From contig NC_085875.1 of assembly GCF_034702125.1 (NCBI RefSeq), forward strand, positions 48,442,254 through 48,506,253: 64,000 bases of DNA, written 5' to 3'. The stretch is from Engraulis encrasicolus (taxonomy: Eukaryota; Chordata; Actinopteri; Clupeiformes; Engraulidae). Made by a program: the position numbers and the translations under genes. How positions within the stretch are numbered: position 1 is the first letter of the stretch; every line of letters begins with the position of its first letter. Positions 47,610 through 58,812 of the stretch are shown piece by piece. The notes beneath the pieces were generated by a model that saw only the letters and a list, made by a program, of their open reading frames with translations, made no database searches and was not told where the DNA came from.

Positions 47610-49945
47610 GAGTACACTGCAATGTATTTAATGTTTATCAAGTTTTTTATAGCACTTTTCATGAAACTCAAAGGTGCTTGGAATGTGACATGGACAAGCT
47701 TTGCTTAAGAATAGTAATGAAAGTCCTGCCACGTTCTCCATCTGCCTCTGGTCCAGGTGATTACACAAACTAGCTGATCTACCCATAGACACACAGTATA
47801 CATACGTACTAGACGCTGGACTGTAACATCTGTTGTAGAATGATATGTGAAAGTGAAGTGAAAGCCCAACTGGGAAACTCCAACTCCCATTTTCATTATG
47901 ACTTAGAACTCCACAGCACACAAGTGAACACTGCACAAAGCAAAATTGCATTTATGCCTTACCCGTGAAAGGGGGCAGCGCCCAATGGTGTCCAAAAGGG
48001 AGCAGTGCAGCGGGACGGGACCATGCTCAGTCATGGAGGAGGAAGGGGGAGACCACTGGTTAATTACTCCCCCCACCATCCTGGCGGGTTGGGACTCAAA
48101 CTGGCAACCTTTGGGCTACAAGTCTGACGCTAACCGCTTACTCATGACTGCCATGGCAGGGCAGCACTGCACTGTACTGACAGGGCAGCCATATTGGAAC
48201 AGTCCCAATAGTGCTCCTACTGTGCATCTCTATTTGAACTATGTTATGTTACTGTCGCTTTGCGACGCCATCTTGGAACAGCATCTTTTTTTTCACATCT
48301 GCCTGGAAACTAATGTGGTGTTCTCTATGTCTTTGAGCAAATGAGGGAATGACCAGAGAGACTGACTGACCTTTGAATTATGTTTTTGCAAGATATTGAA
48401 CGAAATTTTTCATCATTAATGACGTTGAGCCTTGCATCACGTAGGACACAGGAAAGGGCAGAGGGAAGCATCTGACTTGCAGCCTACTGTATGTTTGAGC
48501 TGATCTACCTGGACATCAACTGGATCAGGGAATTAGTTGGAACAATTGATCTGGAGGGAAGGACTTAATCTCTGAACAACGAATGACTTTCCACCTCTGC
48601 TAATGACTATACACAGGGCTGCTGGCCACCTTGGCTGGGCCCAGGACAAAATCATCTGAAAGGGCCTACCATCATTACATATACTACCAAAGAATTGATA
48701 TATTAGAGTAAGATACCCCAAACCCTGCCTACCCAATGCAAAGGAGTGTGTTCAAGTTCTGTCTCCTAAGGGGGCGTTGTCCCCTCCATCTTCTCTTTCT
48801 GTGGCATTAGGGTGACAGCTTGCATGAGACGTGCACTACCACCATCTACAGCGCCAAGGAAACTCCATATATTCTCAACCTCCAAAAGTCTCCTAACCGA
48901 AGCTCTCCTAAATGGGCGTTCACCTGACGTCATAGGGATCTTACACTAATAGACGATTCTTTGATTCTTTGATATTAAAAGGCAATAGGGATGTAGTTCT
49001 GGGTCCCCCTCTCTCTCCCCGGGTCCAGAGCGACTGACCTTGATAGTGACCGGTGGCTTATCAATGGCCGTAGACACTTTGCAGCTCACTATGCTACGCT
49101 ACACACTCTTCACATAGGAGGTGTACTTGTAGTAATTCTGCTATACTCTTTGTGGTGCTAGAGCCTGCAAGTCTGTTATTAGTCAGGTCATTATTGACCG
49201 TGGAACAGACATTTCTGGAAATGATTTTAAAATAAACTCTTACTTGAAGCCATGGTTTACATGACCTGAATGTCTTTCTAACAGGGTAAAGTTCAAGTGG
49301 GAAAGACACCACTCATCCAACAGAATGGAAATAATGGGCTTCGGTACATTATGATAAAGTGTCATATTTTCATTAATACTTTATTTCAGCAATAACTTCT
49401 GAAAATGTATTTCACAAGCATACTGTTCAGCATCTTTTGAAGGACTGACGGAAGGACTACATCATTTTCAAGACTGATGTTGGATTTCACAAATCCATCA
49501 CTTTGTATTTGCAATCTATCATTGCGTCCTCTATCAGCCTTGATTAAGATTGCGTCACTGGTGACACAAACTTGGACAACAGTTTTGTATCGTCATAAAA
49601 AATATGTATTTTGGTAGCCTTCAACTTTAAGGCGTACTTTATTGACCTCAGGATGTTATGTACTGTAATGGTATGTGTGTGATATCAACACTGTGTTGAT
49701 TATACAGGAATGTTCACTGGTATGATGCACCGAACTGGAAAAAAAATATAAAGTCTTTGAATGTATGTGGCATGTCTATGTGATTTCTGTACAGAATTAA
49801 CACCAGAAAATAATGATCACTTCTACATTACATAACGTACCCATTCCAATCAAAAGCCCATACAGTATTGAAAACGTGAGCATAGAGGTAACTTAATAAA
49901 CAGCAGTATTGTAACTTAATTTCTCCCAGTATGGGTAGGAGTAGT
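47610..49945. other. kcnk3 3' flank with dispersed repeats
   Basis: No further coding exon. Repeats: a segment at 47,950-48,130 ending in ttgggactcaaactggcaac resembles a reverse-oriented tRNA-derived SINE head, and 48,615-48,700 is a copy of the ctgacagctttggct family. The 3' end of the channel transcript could not be placed. Confidence 0.45.
47950..48150 (-). mobile_element. Probable tRNA-derived SINE, reverse orientation
   Basis: On the minus strand, a B-box-like ggtttgagtcccaacc lies downstream of gcggttagcgtcagacttgt, the spacing of a tRNA-derived head. The distal part is unassigned. Confidence 0.5.
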
Positions 49946-49952
49946 ACATGTC

Positions 49953-50125
49953 AGTCGTGGCTTAGTGGTTAGGGAGGTGGTCTTAAGGTCAGAGGGTTGC
50001 AGGTTCATCCATGGCTGACGTTCCCTTGAGCAAGGCACCTAAGCCCACATTGCTCTAGGGACTGTAACCATTACCCTATACTTAAAATAACTGAAAGACG
50101 CTTTGGATAAAAGTAATGCTACAAA
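49953..50125 (+). mobile_element. tRNA-derived SINE with conserved central domain
   Basis: Head: A-box-like gtggcttagtggttaggg and B-box-like ggttcatcc about 50 bp apart. A central ccttgagcaaggcacctaag motif and tail cgctttggataaaagtaatgc complete it. This arrangement is characteristic of V-SINE/Deu-type SINEs of fishes. Divergent and short. Confidence 0.8.
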
Positions 50126-50566
50126 CTCACTTGTACCTACATTCTCATTAAACATATGGCCAGGTGCTGTATGGATATTTTTTTAATGAAACCATGCCAC
50201 ACAAAAAATATCACAATGCAGCACACTATGCAGAGTTATCTTGCTACAGCTTATTTTATGCATCGTTTGTTTAATTACTGGAAAGATAACACTAGCAACA
50301 GATAGCAAGGGTGTATTATGTGTGCCAGTAGTATGACTGTGTTTTTGGCATGATGTGAGAAGAGAGGGTCATGGAGTCACAATTGACACCTTTTGCGGAG
50401 CAGGGAGAGGGGGTGGTAGTGGTGGTGGGCAGCTCATGGCTATGTTTGGCCTGCGTGACGAGAGAGAGTGTGCCATGTTTTTTGGTGCCAAAAGACCAAA
50501 AGAGAGAGGTACTGGAGAGAGGGGGGAGTGAGAAAGAGAGGGAGAGAGTGTGTGTGGGTAAGTGAC

Positions 50567-50570
<4 letters not shown>

Positions 50571-50657
<87 letters not shown>
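50571..50657. repeat. (GA)n microsatellite
   Basis: About 87 bp perfect GA, directly before a copy of the ctgacagctttggct repeat (50,668-50,800). Confidence 0.97.
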
Positions 50658-50660
<3 letters not shown>

Positions 50661-52942
50661 CTGCATCATCAGGGCTGCTGACAGCTTTGGCTAGGCCTGG
50701 GGCAATGTCATCTGAAAGGGCCCCCTCACCCAATACAGACAATGCAATGACGACCCAATTCTAAGCCCCCCTCCTCCCTGGGCCCGGGACAAATCATCCC
50801 TTTGTCACCCCCTTGTCAGCTTCCCTGTGCAGCATGGCCAAACACGACACCTTCAGCCACTATAGAGCTGCTGGAGAGTGTGCCGTGACAAGAGGAGCAC
50901 CATCTAGCTGCTTCTCAGCAAATGCCCGTATCGCTCCCCTGTGGGGGAAGCATCTGCTCTGTTCTGCCTTGTGTGGACACAAGCTCGCTCTCAAGATCCC
51001 GGCAAATGATAAAAATAGTTTGGACTGCTGGGTCACATGGAGAGATTCGGCACAATTGTTACCAAATCCAAATCCAAATCCATCCCCTCCTGCCTTTTTT
51101 TTCTTTCTCTCTTAAATTACTGTATTAGCTAATGGAAATAATCTTAGTCATCTACACACAGGAAATCCCACTGTGAGCTAAGCCTGATCTCCAAAATTTT
51201 CGTGCTCCTGGACACGGGTGTTAAGGACACGAAATCCGTGTCCAGGAGCACGGATTTTGCCAAAATTCTGTGCTCCTGGACACGGAATTGTTTTCCGTGA
51301 TGGACACACGGAAGTGCTTTCTATATTCCCACAGCACTGTGTTAACTCTATCATTAGAAAATACATACCAAATGCTAATATTAAACAAAATAATGCTATA
51401 GCAATTTAATTTGTGCCCTGACCAAAACATTGCCTAACCTTAACCTGTCATTAAAGACATATTTTTGAGAAATACCTTTTCCAGTTGGTTGATAGGCTAT
51501 CAAATTCATATAATAAATGAAAGAATACTAGCTGTGCCCAGAACAAAACAATCCCTAACCCTAACCCTAACCTGTCAGTAAGAAATGTTTTTGGGTGAAA
51601 AATATTTAAAATTAGAAAGATCCTGAGAAAACACAAGACTGTGGAAACATATAGTCTAGTCACCAGAGGGGGGTCACGCACACCCCCTGTACTTGTTGTC
51701 GAAACCTATTTTTTTAGACTCCTCCATATGTCTAATTTACAATAAGAGATGTTAGCATTGCTGCAAATTGTCCCATGGGTGTTTTTCAGGGCTCATCTTG
51801 GAAACTGTGCAATAGCGATTTATACAATTCTGACATTTGACTATTCACATAACTTTTGAACCAGACATGGTACAAAGACAAATGAGACCACCTTTCCATA
51901 TAATTCTAGCATGGGGAATTGATTGGAAGGGTCAATAGGTTCATAAAAACATGTTTAGACTACTTTCTAGGAGAAAAATGACTAAAATGTATCAAATATT
52001 CTAGAAATTCTGACAGGAACTAGTGTGTAGATTTTCAAAAATGGTGTAAAGATGACATTCATTGCAAGTATTTATGACTAGAAACATTCTTTGACTCGAG
52101 GTGACTACCATACATGCTGTCATTAACATTAAACCATCCCTGCCACCTTTTAAGGCTATGCTTAGTCATGGTTGATGCGAAAAGCATAATATTAGCAATC
52201 AGATGCATTGATGACTTGACCCTTCCAAAGCATCCAAAAACAGATTTTTTAAAGTGGTTTACAATAGTATCAGAAGTACTTAGAACATAATAAATGTTTA
52301 CCCAGTTTTTGGTGACAAGAAAGGCCTCAATTTCAAGATGGCCGCCACCAGGCCCACAAAATGAGCATTGTCTGAAAATTACCATACAATGACCAGGAAT
52401 AGTGATGTTTGATATGTATTGTGATCATATAATATTCTTAATACCATGCTTACTTGATGGGTAAGTAATTATGAATACATTTTGATATTGAGGAAGTCCA
52501 TTAGCTACATGAAATAATCTTATTGAATTTAATTCTAAGATCGAAATTTGTGGAAAAAAACTGCCATGTGTAGGCTCAGAATCTTGTATAGCCAATACAG
52601 ATAATAATATCAATATAGGTGTTTTACCCCATGTTTCTGACTTGATCAGTTCATGTTCTGAGTAATTGCATTATTGTATACCACTAACAACAATGTAAAA
52701 TTCCCACTTTCCAGCAATTCTGAAGATTCAGAATCAGAATACTTTCATTGGGTATTTCCTAACTCCTTGAAATGGTGTTGGCAGCACAATGCATATCATT
52801 TCTCGCAAACAAATTCAACCTTTAATTGCTTTAAAACATGCAATACACCAGCCAGCTCCTGCACATTGCTGTAATTTACCAGAAGAAGCCACCCCAATTT
52901 CCATGGTAACACAACATGCCCAAACACCTGTAGCAATAGCAT

Positions 52943-53479
52943 TGTAGCGAAGGGGAGTAGAGTTGCCCAGCCGGGACTCGAACCCAGACCTTCTGGGGTA
53001 GTAAACTGGGGCTTTGACCGCTACACCAAAGAGCCAGGCTCATTGGCATGTCAGTTAGAACACACCCACAACCCTAGTGATGGTCACTCCATCACACTGC
53101 CTTCCCCTTCTGGAAGCGCTTCACACACTCTTGGTGTCCCTCACGCAACTTGCCCATCATGCTTCTCCCATCCAGTGTGCCCCATCATCAATACTTCACC
53201 CATCACTGGGGTCCCTCACACTGGGGTCACCAATCCTGAGGGTCCCTCACCTGCAAGTACGGCTCACAAATAATAGGTATGCTTCCGATGGCCTCATGGT
53301 AGCCATCCCACTTCTGACACCATTTGTAGCGTAGGGGAGTAGAGTTGCCCAGCCAGGGACTCGAACCCAGACCTTCCGGGGTAGTAAACTGAGGCTCTGA
53401 CCGCTACACCAAAGAGCCAGGCTCGTTGGCATGTTAGTCAGAACACACCCACAACCCTAGTGATGGTCACTCCATTACA
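52943..53479 (-). mobile_element. Miniature LTR retroelement (TRIM-like) with tRNA-like segment in each LTR
   Basis: Terminal direct repeats 52943-53096 and 53325-53479 (about 154 bp, roughly 93% alike by eye) start TGTAGCG and end TTACA/TCACA. The unit is flanked by the exact 5-bp duplication agcat (52938-52942 and 53480-53484). Read on the minus strand, the first LTR is followed by atggtgtcagaagtgggatg (53303-53322 complement), which looks like a primer-binding site starting TGG. The second LTR is preceded by a purine-rich agaaggggaaggcag. Inside each LTR, minus strand, A-box-like tggtgtagcgg and a perfect B-box ggttcgagtcc are spaced as in a tRNA. The 228-bp interior has no coding capacity. 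Confidence 0.75.
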
Positions 53480-53899
53480 AGCATAATAAAAAACGCAACA
53501 AATACTCCGAACTCTGAGTATCTACAGTAACATTAAGCCAGGGGGTATACTGAGAACATGGTATGCTGTTAACCAACAATGAGTGGTAAACCTGCTAATA
53601 GATATGCCTATTGTTATCCTTTAGTAAAGAACATTAGGGGTCCAGGCTCCAGATGATATACCTCTAATCTACTAAACCAGCTAATTAGTATACACCCTAG
53701 GATGCACTCTGATTTAATATTAAAATGAAAGCTTTGGATTTGACCACCATTCTCTCCAGGCATCAGTGAGAAACACTGTGTCTGTGTCAGACTGTTTGTG
53801 TCAGACTCTGTGTCTGCCATAATCAACCCATGAAAACCAACTGGTCCAGACAATGGCCAATGTTGTGTGCTCAAAGACAGAGCAGAGTTGCTAAACACT

Positions 53900-54480
53900 C
53901 TCTTTACTAACAAGCCATGATCCCATCATGTTTTAAAGCGGCCACCATCAAAGTTGTGCCAAAGAAATCATTCCTATCCTGACGCATGCATCATGAAATG
54001 CTTTGAAGGGCTAGTAATGTTGCACATCCAAAAACAAATCCATCCATCTACCCTCTTCTTGTTCACATTGTATACTCAGCCAAATATCCCACAGAGGAGG
54101 TGATCTCTCCCGTCCTTCCAGCCCTAATCCATCTGTACAAAAAAACTAATATGAGAGAATGCTCTTGACATATGAGGATGCTGGTCATGGATTGCAATTC
54201 AGCATTCAGCACCAGTACCTCATCTACAGACTGTACAATCTGGGTATCAACACCAGCCTCTGCAACTTGCTTCAAGACTTCTTTAGGCAAGCACCAAATT
54301 CCAAGTACCTCATTTATCATGACTCTCAGCACAGGGCCCAAGGTTGTGTGCTCAGTCATCAGTGCAAAACAACCTTTAGCACCAATCCTCTTTGGAAGTT
54401 TGCAGATGACACAGCTCTGGTGGATATCCTCGCCATGGGGTGATGAGACTCAGGAAAGAGGTTGACATTGTAAATGTGGT
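53900..54480 (+). pseudogene. Degenerate LINE reverse-transcriptase relic
   Basis: Fragments in shifting frames: IMKCFEGLVMLHIQ (about 53,990), MDCNSAFST (54,177), LGINTSLCNLLQDF (54,240), AQGCVLS (54,337) and KFADDTALV (54,398), the catalytic block. Many stops; dead. Distinct from the LINE at 38,830. Confidence 0.7.
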
Positions 54481-54965
54481 ACAGACACAACAACCCAATA
54501 CCCAGGGCACGCCCAACACCCTTCACACTCTTCACCCATCACTCGGTTTGTTACTGGTGTAGAGAGAGTGAACTACAGAAAATCCCTGGAGAGGTGCATG
54601 AGCGAGGTTCTCTACTGGGACACCAACCCTTTGTCACTGATGAAGCCCATTAATGCCATTGCTTCCTGTGTAAACTGGAATGGGTAAATGCTTCACCACC
54701 CATCATCTATGTGTGCTGTGGCAAGACAGTTGGGTGTGTCCTTCAGCACAATGTCCAGAACATGCAAGATATGTCAGGAGACATGTCAGTACACCAAGGG
54801 ACATGGAGGAGGCCATAGGGTGGCTTACAACCCAGCAGTGGGATTGATAGAGCCCTGCAAAAATAAGCTTTTTAGGCCACTAATGTCAAATGCTCAAATG
54901 CTCAGGAGCAATAACAATTCTACAGTATTTATTTAGTGACTTTCAAAACACCCAAGGTTGCTTTG

Positions 54966-54967
<2 letters not shown>

Positions 54968-55053
<86 letters not shown>
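54968..55053. repeat. (GT)n microsatellite
   Basis: About 85 bp GT. Confidence 0.97.
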
Positions 55054-55055
<2 letters not shown>

Positions 55056-55287
55056 GAGTTTGAGAGTGAGTCTGGAGATTTTTCTGAGATGGTAAAAAGC
55101 ATATTTGGTGACTATTTTGATGTGGGACTGAATTGATGGGACTGAATTGATAGTGATAAATCCAAGATGAGCATCAATCCAGGTGATGGTGATGGTGTTA
55201 GAAACTGTCTCAAAAGCTCCAGAGAGGTTTAAGATGATGAGGATGATTTCATTAGGAGGGTATGAGGGTCTGGTGTCCACAAGTGCA

Positions 55288-56565
55288 GGGCCCGAGTACA
55301 GTAAATTATGAACGGTAAACCGCTGCTATGACGAACGTGCGCACGTTAAGTATGCAGAGCCCTTAAGGCGAGATTTCCTACATTACCCATGGACACTAGC
55401 GTCACGACGTAGCCTCCCACCGTGGGCTTTCCAGTGCAGCAAGCGGCAACTCCATGCTGTTGCGCGCGCCAGCATTGAAATCATTTCAGACGACCAGCCT
55501 TCTGTCAGCTACGCTCACACTATTCTGACAGGCAGCTCTCCTCCTATGCTCTCATAGATTTCGCTACAACATTTTTAACGTCACTACTGCTATTATTACT
55601 AGGCTGGACCTTGCTGTAACAGGCTGCCTTTTTGAAGTAGGGAGGCCCTGACCGTTTCAATAACATGACTAACGCAGATTATGCCTATGTTTTGTGCGAG
55701 TGATGAGAATGTGGCGGGGGTTAGAGCAAGGTTCTGTGTGTTGGTGAATGCTAGTAGTAATTGTAACCGTAATAATAGTGATGTTAAAAAAGGAGTGGTT
55801 GTGGAACGAAATAGCGACAAGGGCAGAGGAGGAGAGCTGACTGTCAGAGTAGTGTGAGCGTAGCTGTCAGTTCAGTTGTCTTCTGAAATGTTCCGAGTCC
55901 TGGCGCAACTAAGTTGGAAAGCCCACGCCATCGGAAAGAAAACAAATAACAAAAAAGCAACCAACGACGAAGCTATGGAAGTAACAAAGGAAGCGAAGAT
56001 TCCCGTGATATTATTTACTTTTAGTTAAACTAGGCTTCTTGTCATTTTGTTGCGCATGGTAGATAAGAGAAGAGCTCCTCCTCTCTCCTCTCTTTTTCCT
56101 CTCATCTCTTCTCCTTCCTTGGGGTGTGCGTATGTGAGGTTTTGGAGAGTTTGGCTGTGTGCTTGGTTACTGTATGTTAAAGGTCTGTTATGTGAGTAGT
56201 TTTTGTTCAATTCCTCTGAAAACAGCTGAATCACATCACACAAGCCAATCAAATTGATTAGGCATAAGTAATGAAAGTAAAAAATAAAGCAGAAGTGAAA
56301 AAATAATGAAAAAATATATAGCCTATAATAGGCCTATGCTTATTATGTAGGCATAGGCATATGCAGGCCTATATATAGTGTATCTTTGTTGTAGTAATTG
56401 TTGAACAAAATTACCATAATTAAAAAAAACAACTAGCCTAATGCATAGTTTATTTTGGCGAGATTAAAAAAAAATGGCTAGTTGAACTTCTGTTTGGCTG
56501 GTAAGAAAAAATGTCCACTAGCCAAATTGGCTGGTGGTGGAAAAAGTTAATTTAGAGCCCTGCAC
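55288..56565. mobile_element. Possible hAT-like element containing a foldback core
   Basis: The right end ccaccagccaa...ttaatttagagccctg (to 56,565) matches a common fish hAT terminus in reverse; a related end lies at 44,955-44,998. The left end cagggcccgag at 55,288 shares only the first bases. Core 55,423-55,935 is palindromic: gtgggctttcc...ctacgctcacac... pairs with gtgagcgtagc...ggaaagcccac. The outer boundaries are uncertain. Confidence 0.5.
55423..55935. repeat. 513-bp imperfect palindrome
   Basis: Arms 55,423-55,610 and 55,735-55,935 pair through tgggctttcc/ggaaagccca, agctacgctcacac/gtgtgagcgtagct, gctctcctcct/aggaggagagc and cgtcactactgctattatta/taataatagtgatg. No ORF. Confidence 0.75.
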
Positions 56566-56569
56566 ATGC

Positions 56570-57450
56570 GACCCACTGAGCCATTTCATCTGGCCCACAA
56601 AGCCTTTTAAATCCAAAGTACCTTCTTCAATAGTTAAAAAGTCTATAGTAAGTCTATTGAAGAAATTACAAACACACAGCAAGCAGCTGGATGTCAGGTC
56701 TACAACATGGTCCTTAGTACATAAGTACATAGACACAGTAAAACTCACTAACATAAGTTTAACACATTGGCTAGACCTCTATGTGAAGTGGGTAGGAATG
56801 AATGATGTTTTTGGTTTTTTTTTGTGGTTTGGTTGTGGACACTTTGTGTGTGATGTTTGTGTGATATGTGCAAAAGTGTAAATGGAAAAAAAATCCAAAG
56901 TACCATACTCACACCTAAAATTCTTAGAAAAGGAAAGGGTGTTGCAGGTGTGAGTTAGAAAAGGAAAGGGTGTTGCAGGTGTGAGATTAGATTACATCTA
57001 AGGTCACATCTAAATTTGCAGTGTACAGGTTTGAAATTATGTTGTCAGTATACATCACAGTCTTTATCATTATTGGCACAGGCATGTTGCCTGCGACATC
57101 TGGCCCTACGATCCATATTCTACACCCAATGTGGCCCTCAGGCCAAAATAATTGCCCACCCCTGACATAAAGACTTGCACATTCACTATTGGTTCCCTGT
57201 GCTCTTCATAGATGAGAGCAGGTTCACACTGAAGACATGTGACAGACATGACAAAGTCTGGAGAGAACATGGAGAATGTTATGCTACCTGCAGCATCTTT
57301 TATGAACAGCACACGGTGCAGATGTTGAGTATGTAATTTTGATGTCCTTTTGTTTATACAAATTGCTCCCAACGATGCTGCTCAGAAAGCATAGGCCCCA
57401 CGTGTGGATACCAGGCCCTTATACCTTCATCATGAAGTCTGTTTCTGTCC
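56570..57450. other. No gene recognised
   Basis: Contains a short tandem duplication (agaaaaggaaagggtgttgc twice, 56,925-56,980) and a hAT-like right end ttgcccacccctg at 57,148-57,162. Otherwise unassigned sequence. Confidence 0.45.
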
Positions 57451-58812
57451 AAGTACTTCTGATACTATTGTAAACCACTGAAAAATCTGTTTTTGAATGC
57501 TTTGGAAGGGTCAAGTAATCAATGCATCTGATTGCTAATATTATGCTTTTCGCATCAACCATGACTAAGCATAGCCTTAAAAGGTGGCAGGGATGTTTTA
57601 ATGTTAATGACAGCATGTATGGTAGTCACCTCAAGTTAAAGAATGTTTCTAGTCATAAATGCTTGCAATAAATGTCATCTTTACACCATTTTTGAAAATC
57701 TACACACTAGTTCCTGTCAGAATTTCTAGAATATCTGATAGTCTACATTTTAGTCATTTTCCTCCTAGAAAGTAGTCTAAACATGTTTTATGAACCTATT
57801 GACCCTTCCAATCAATTCCCCATGCTAGAATTATATGGAAAAGTGATCTCATTTGTCTTTGTACCATGTCTGGTTCAAAAGTTATGTGAATAGTCAAATG
57901 TCAGAATTGTATAAATCGCTATTGCACAGTTTCCAAGATGAGCCCTGAAAAACACCCATGGGACAATTTGCTGCAATGCTAACATCTCTTATTGTAAATT
58001 AGACATATGGAGGAGTCTAAAAAAATAGGTTTCGACAACAAGTACAGGGGGTGCGCGTGACCTCCCTCTGGTGACTAGACTAATAGAGCTGTGGGAGTAT
58101 AGAGAGAGCACTTCCGTGTGTCCATCACGGAAAACAATTCCGTGTCCAAGAGCACAGAATTTTGGCAAAATCCGTGCTCCTGGACACAGATTTTGTGTCC
58201 TTAACATCCGTGTCCAGGAGCACGGAAATTTTAGAGATCATGTTGCAACCTTTGGTGTGCTTCTTGGCTACAAGTTTTCGTTAGAGCAGTAGCTTAGGCC
58301 TATTTGCGGAATACAAAGCATCTGTCCCTTTTTTTTTCAGATATAAACCTGAAAAGAGCAATTTTGTACCTGAAGGTTGTGCACTAATAGCTACACAACA
58401 TGTGCCCAGCTGTGCCCAACAGGTATGGGTGACTTTCACTTCAGGTGACTTTCACTGCAGGTGACAAATTTATCATTCACTCATACATTCACACAACATT
58501 ATACATTTTACACAGAAAACATTTGTTCCTCTCATTTTTTGTTTTATTTTATTTTATCTTATTTTATTCCAATACAAGTAATTTTCGCTGACCTTGATTC
58601 ACCATTCCCGATTTCACTGTGCCTTTAAACGCGCTACTCAACAACACAATATTTCATTGGTCGCCTGTTAGCAAACCATCTTGCTCAGTCATGTATTGGT
58701 TCATGTACTGTATAACGGGGTGTGTAACAACTTCCAATAAGCTTGCCAAGTTACTCTTTTAAGTCCACAAGATCACTGGACGTGAGTGCAGCAGCCTGCA
58801 TCGTTCGCGAGC

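Larger units (their letters stand above)
51186..58238. mobile_element. 7-kb structure bounded by long inverted arms
   Basis: The left arm 51186-52286 and right arm 57452-58238 are inverted copies from the outer tgatctcYaaaattt ends to inner atagtatcagaagtactt. The left arm has about 320 bp (51,335-51,655) absent from the right. Subterminal 15-mers gtgctcctggacacg occur three times in alternating orientation in each arm. The interior (52,290-57,450) holds a miniature LTR element, a LINE relic, a GT array and a foldback element, but no transposase was recognised. It could be a large non-autonomous transposon or an inverted pair of smaller ones. Confidence 0.75.

Noticed and set aside
52943..53479. 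Two tRNA genes
   Set aside because: The B-box is perfect, but no clean cloverleaf acceptor pairing accompanies the A-box alignment, and the copies sit inside LTR-like direct repeats.
55599..56252. Minus-strand ORFs in a CpG-containing region, considered as a first exon or CpG-island promoter
   Set aside because: The region is palindromic and lies within a mobile-element-like structure; no splice-bounded coding frame was found.
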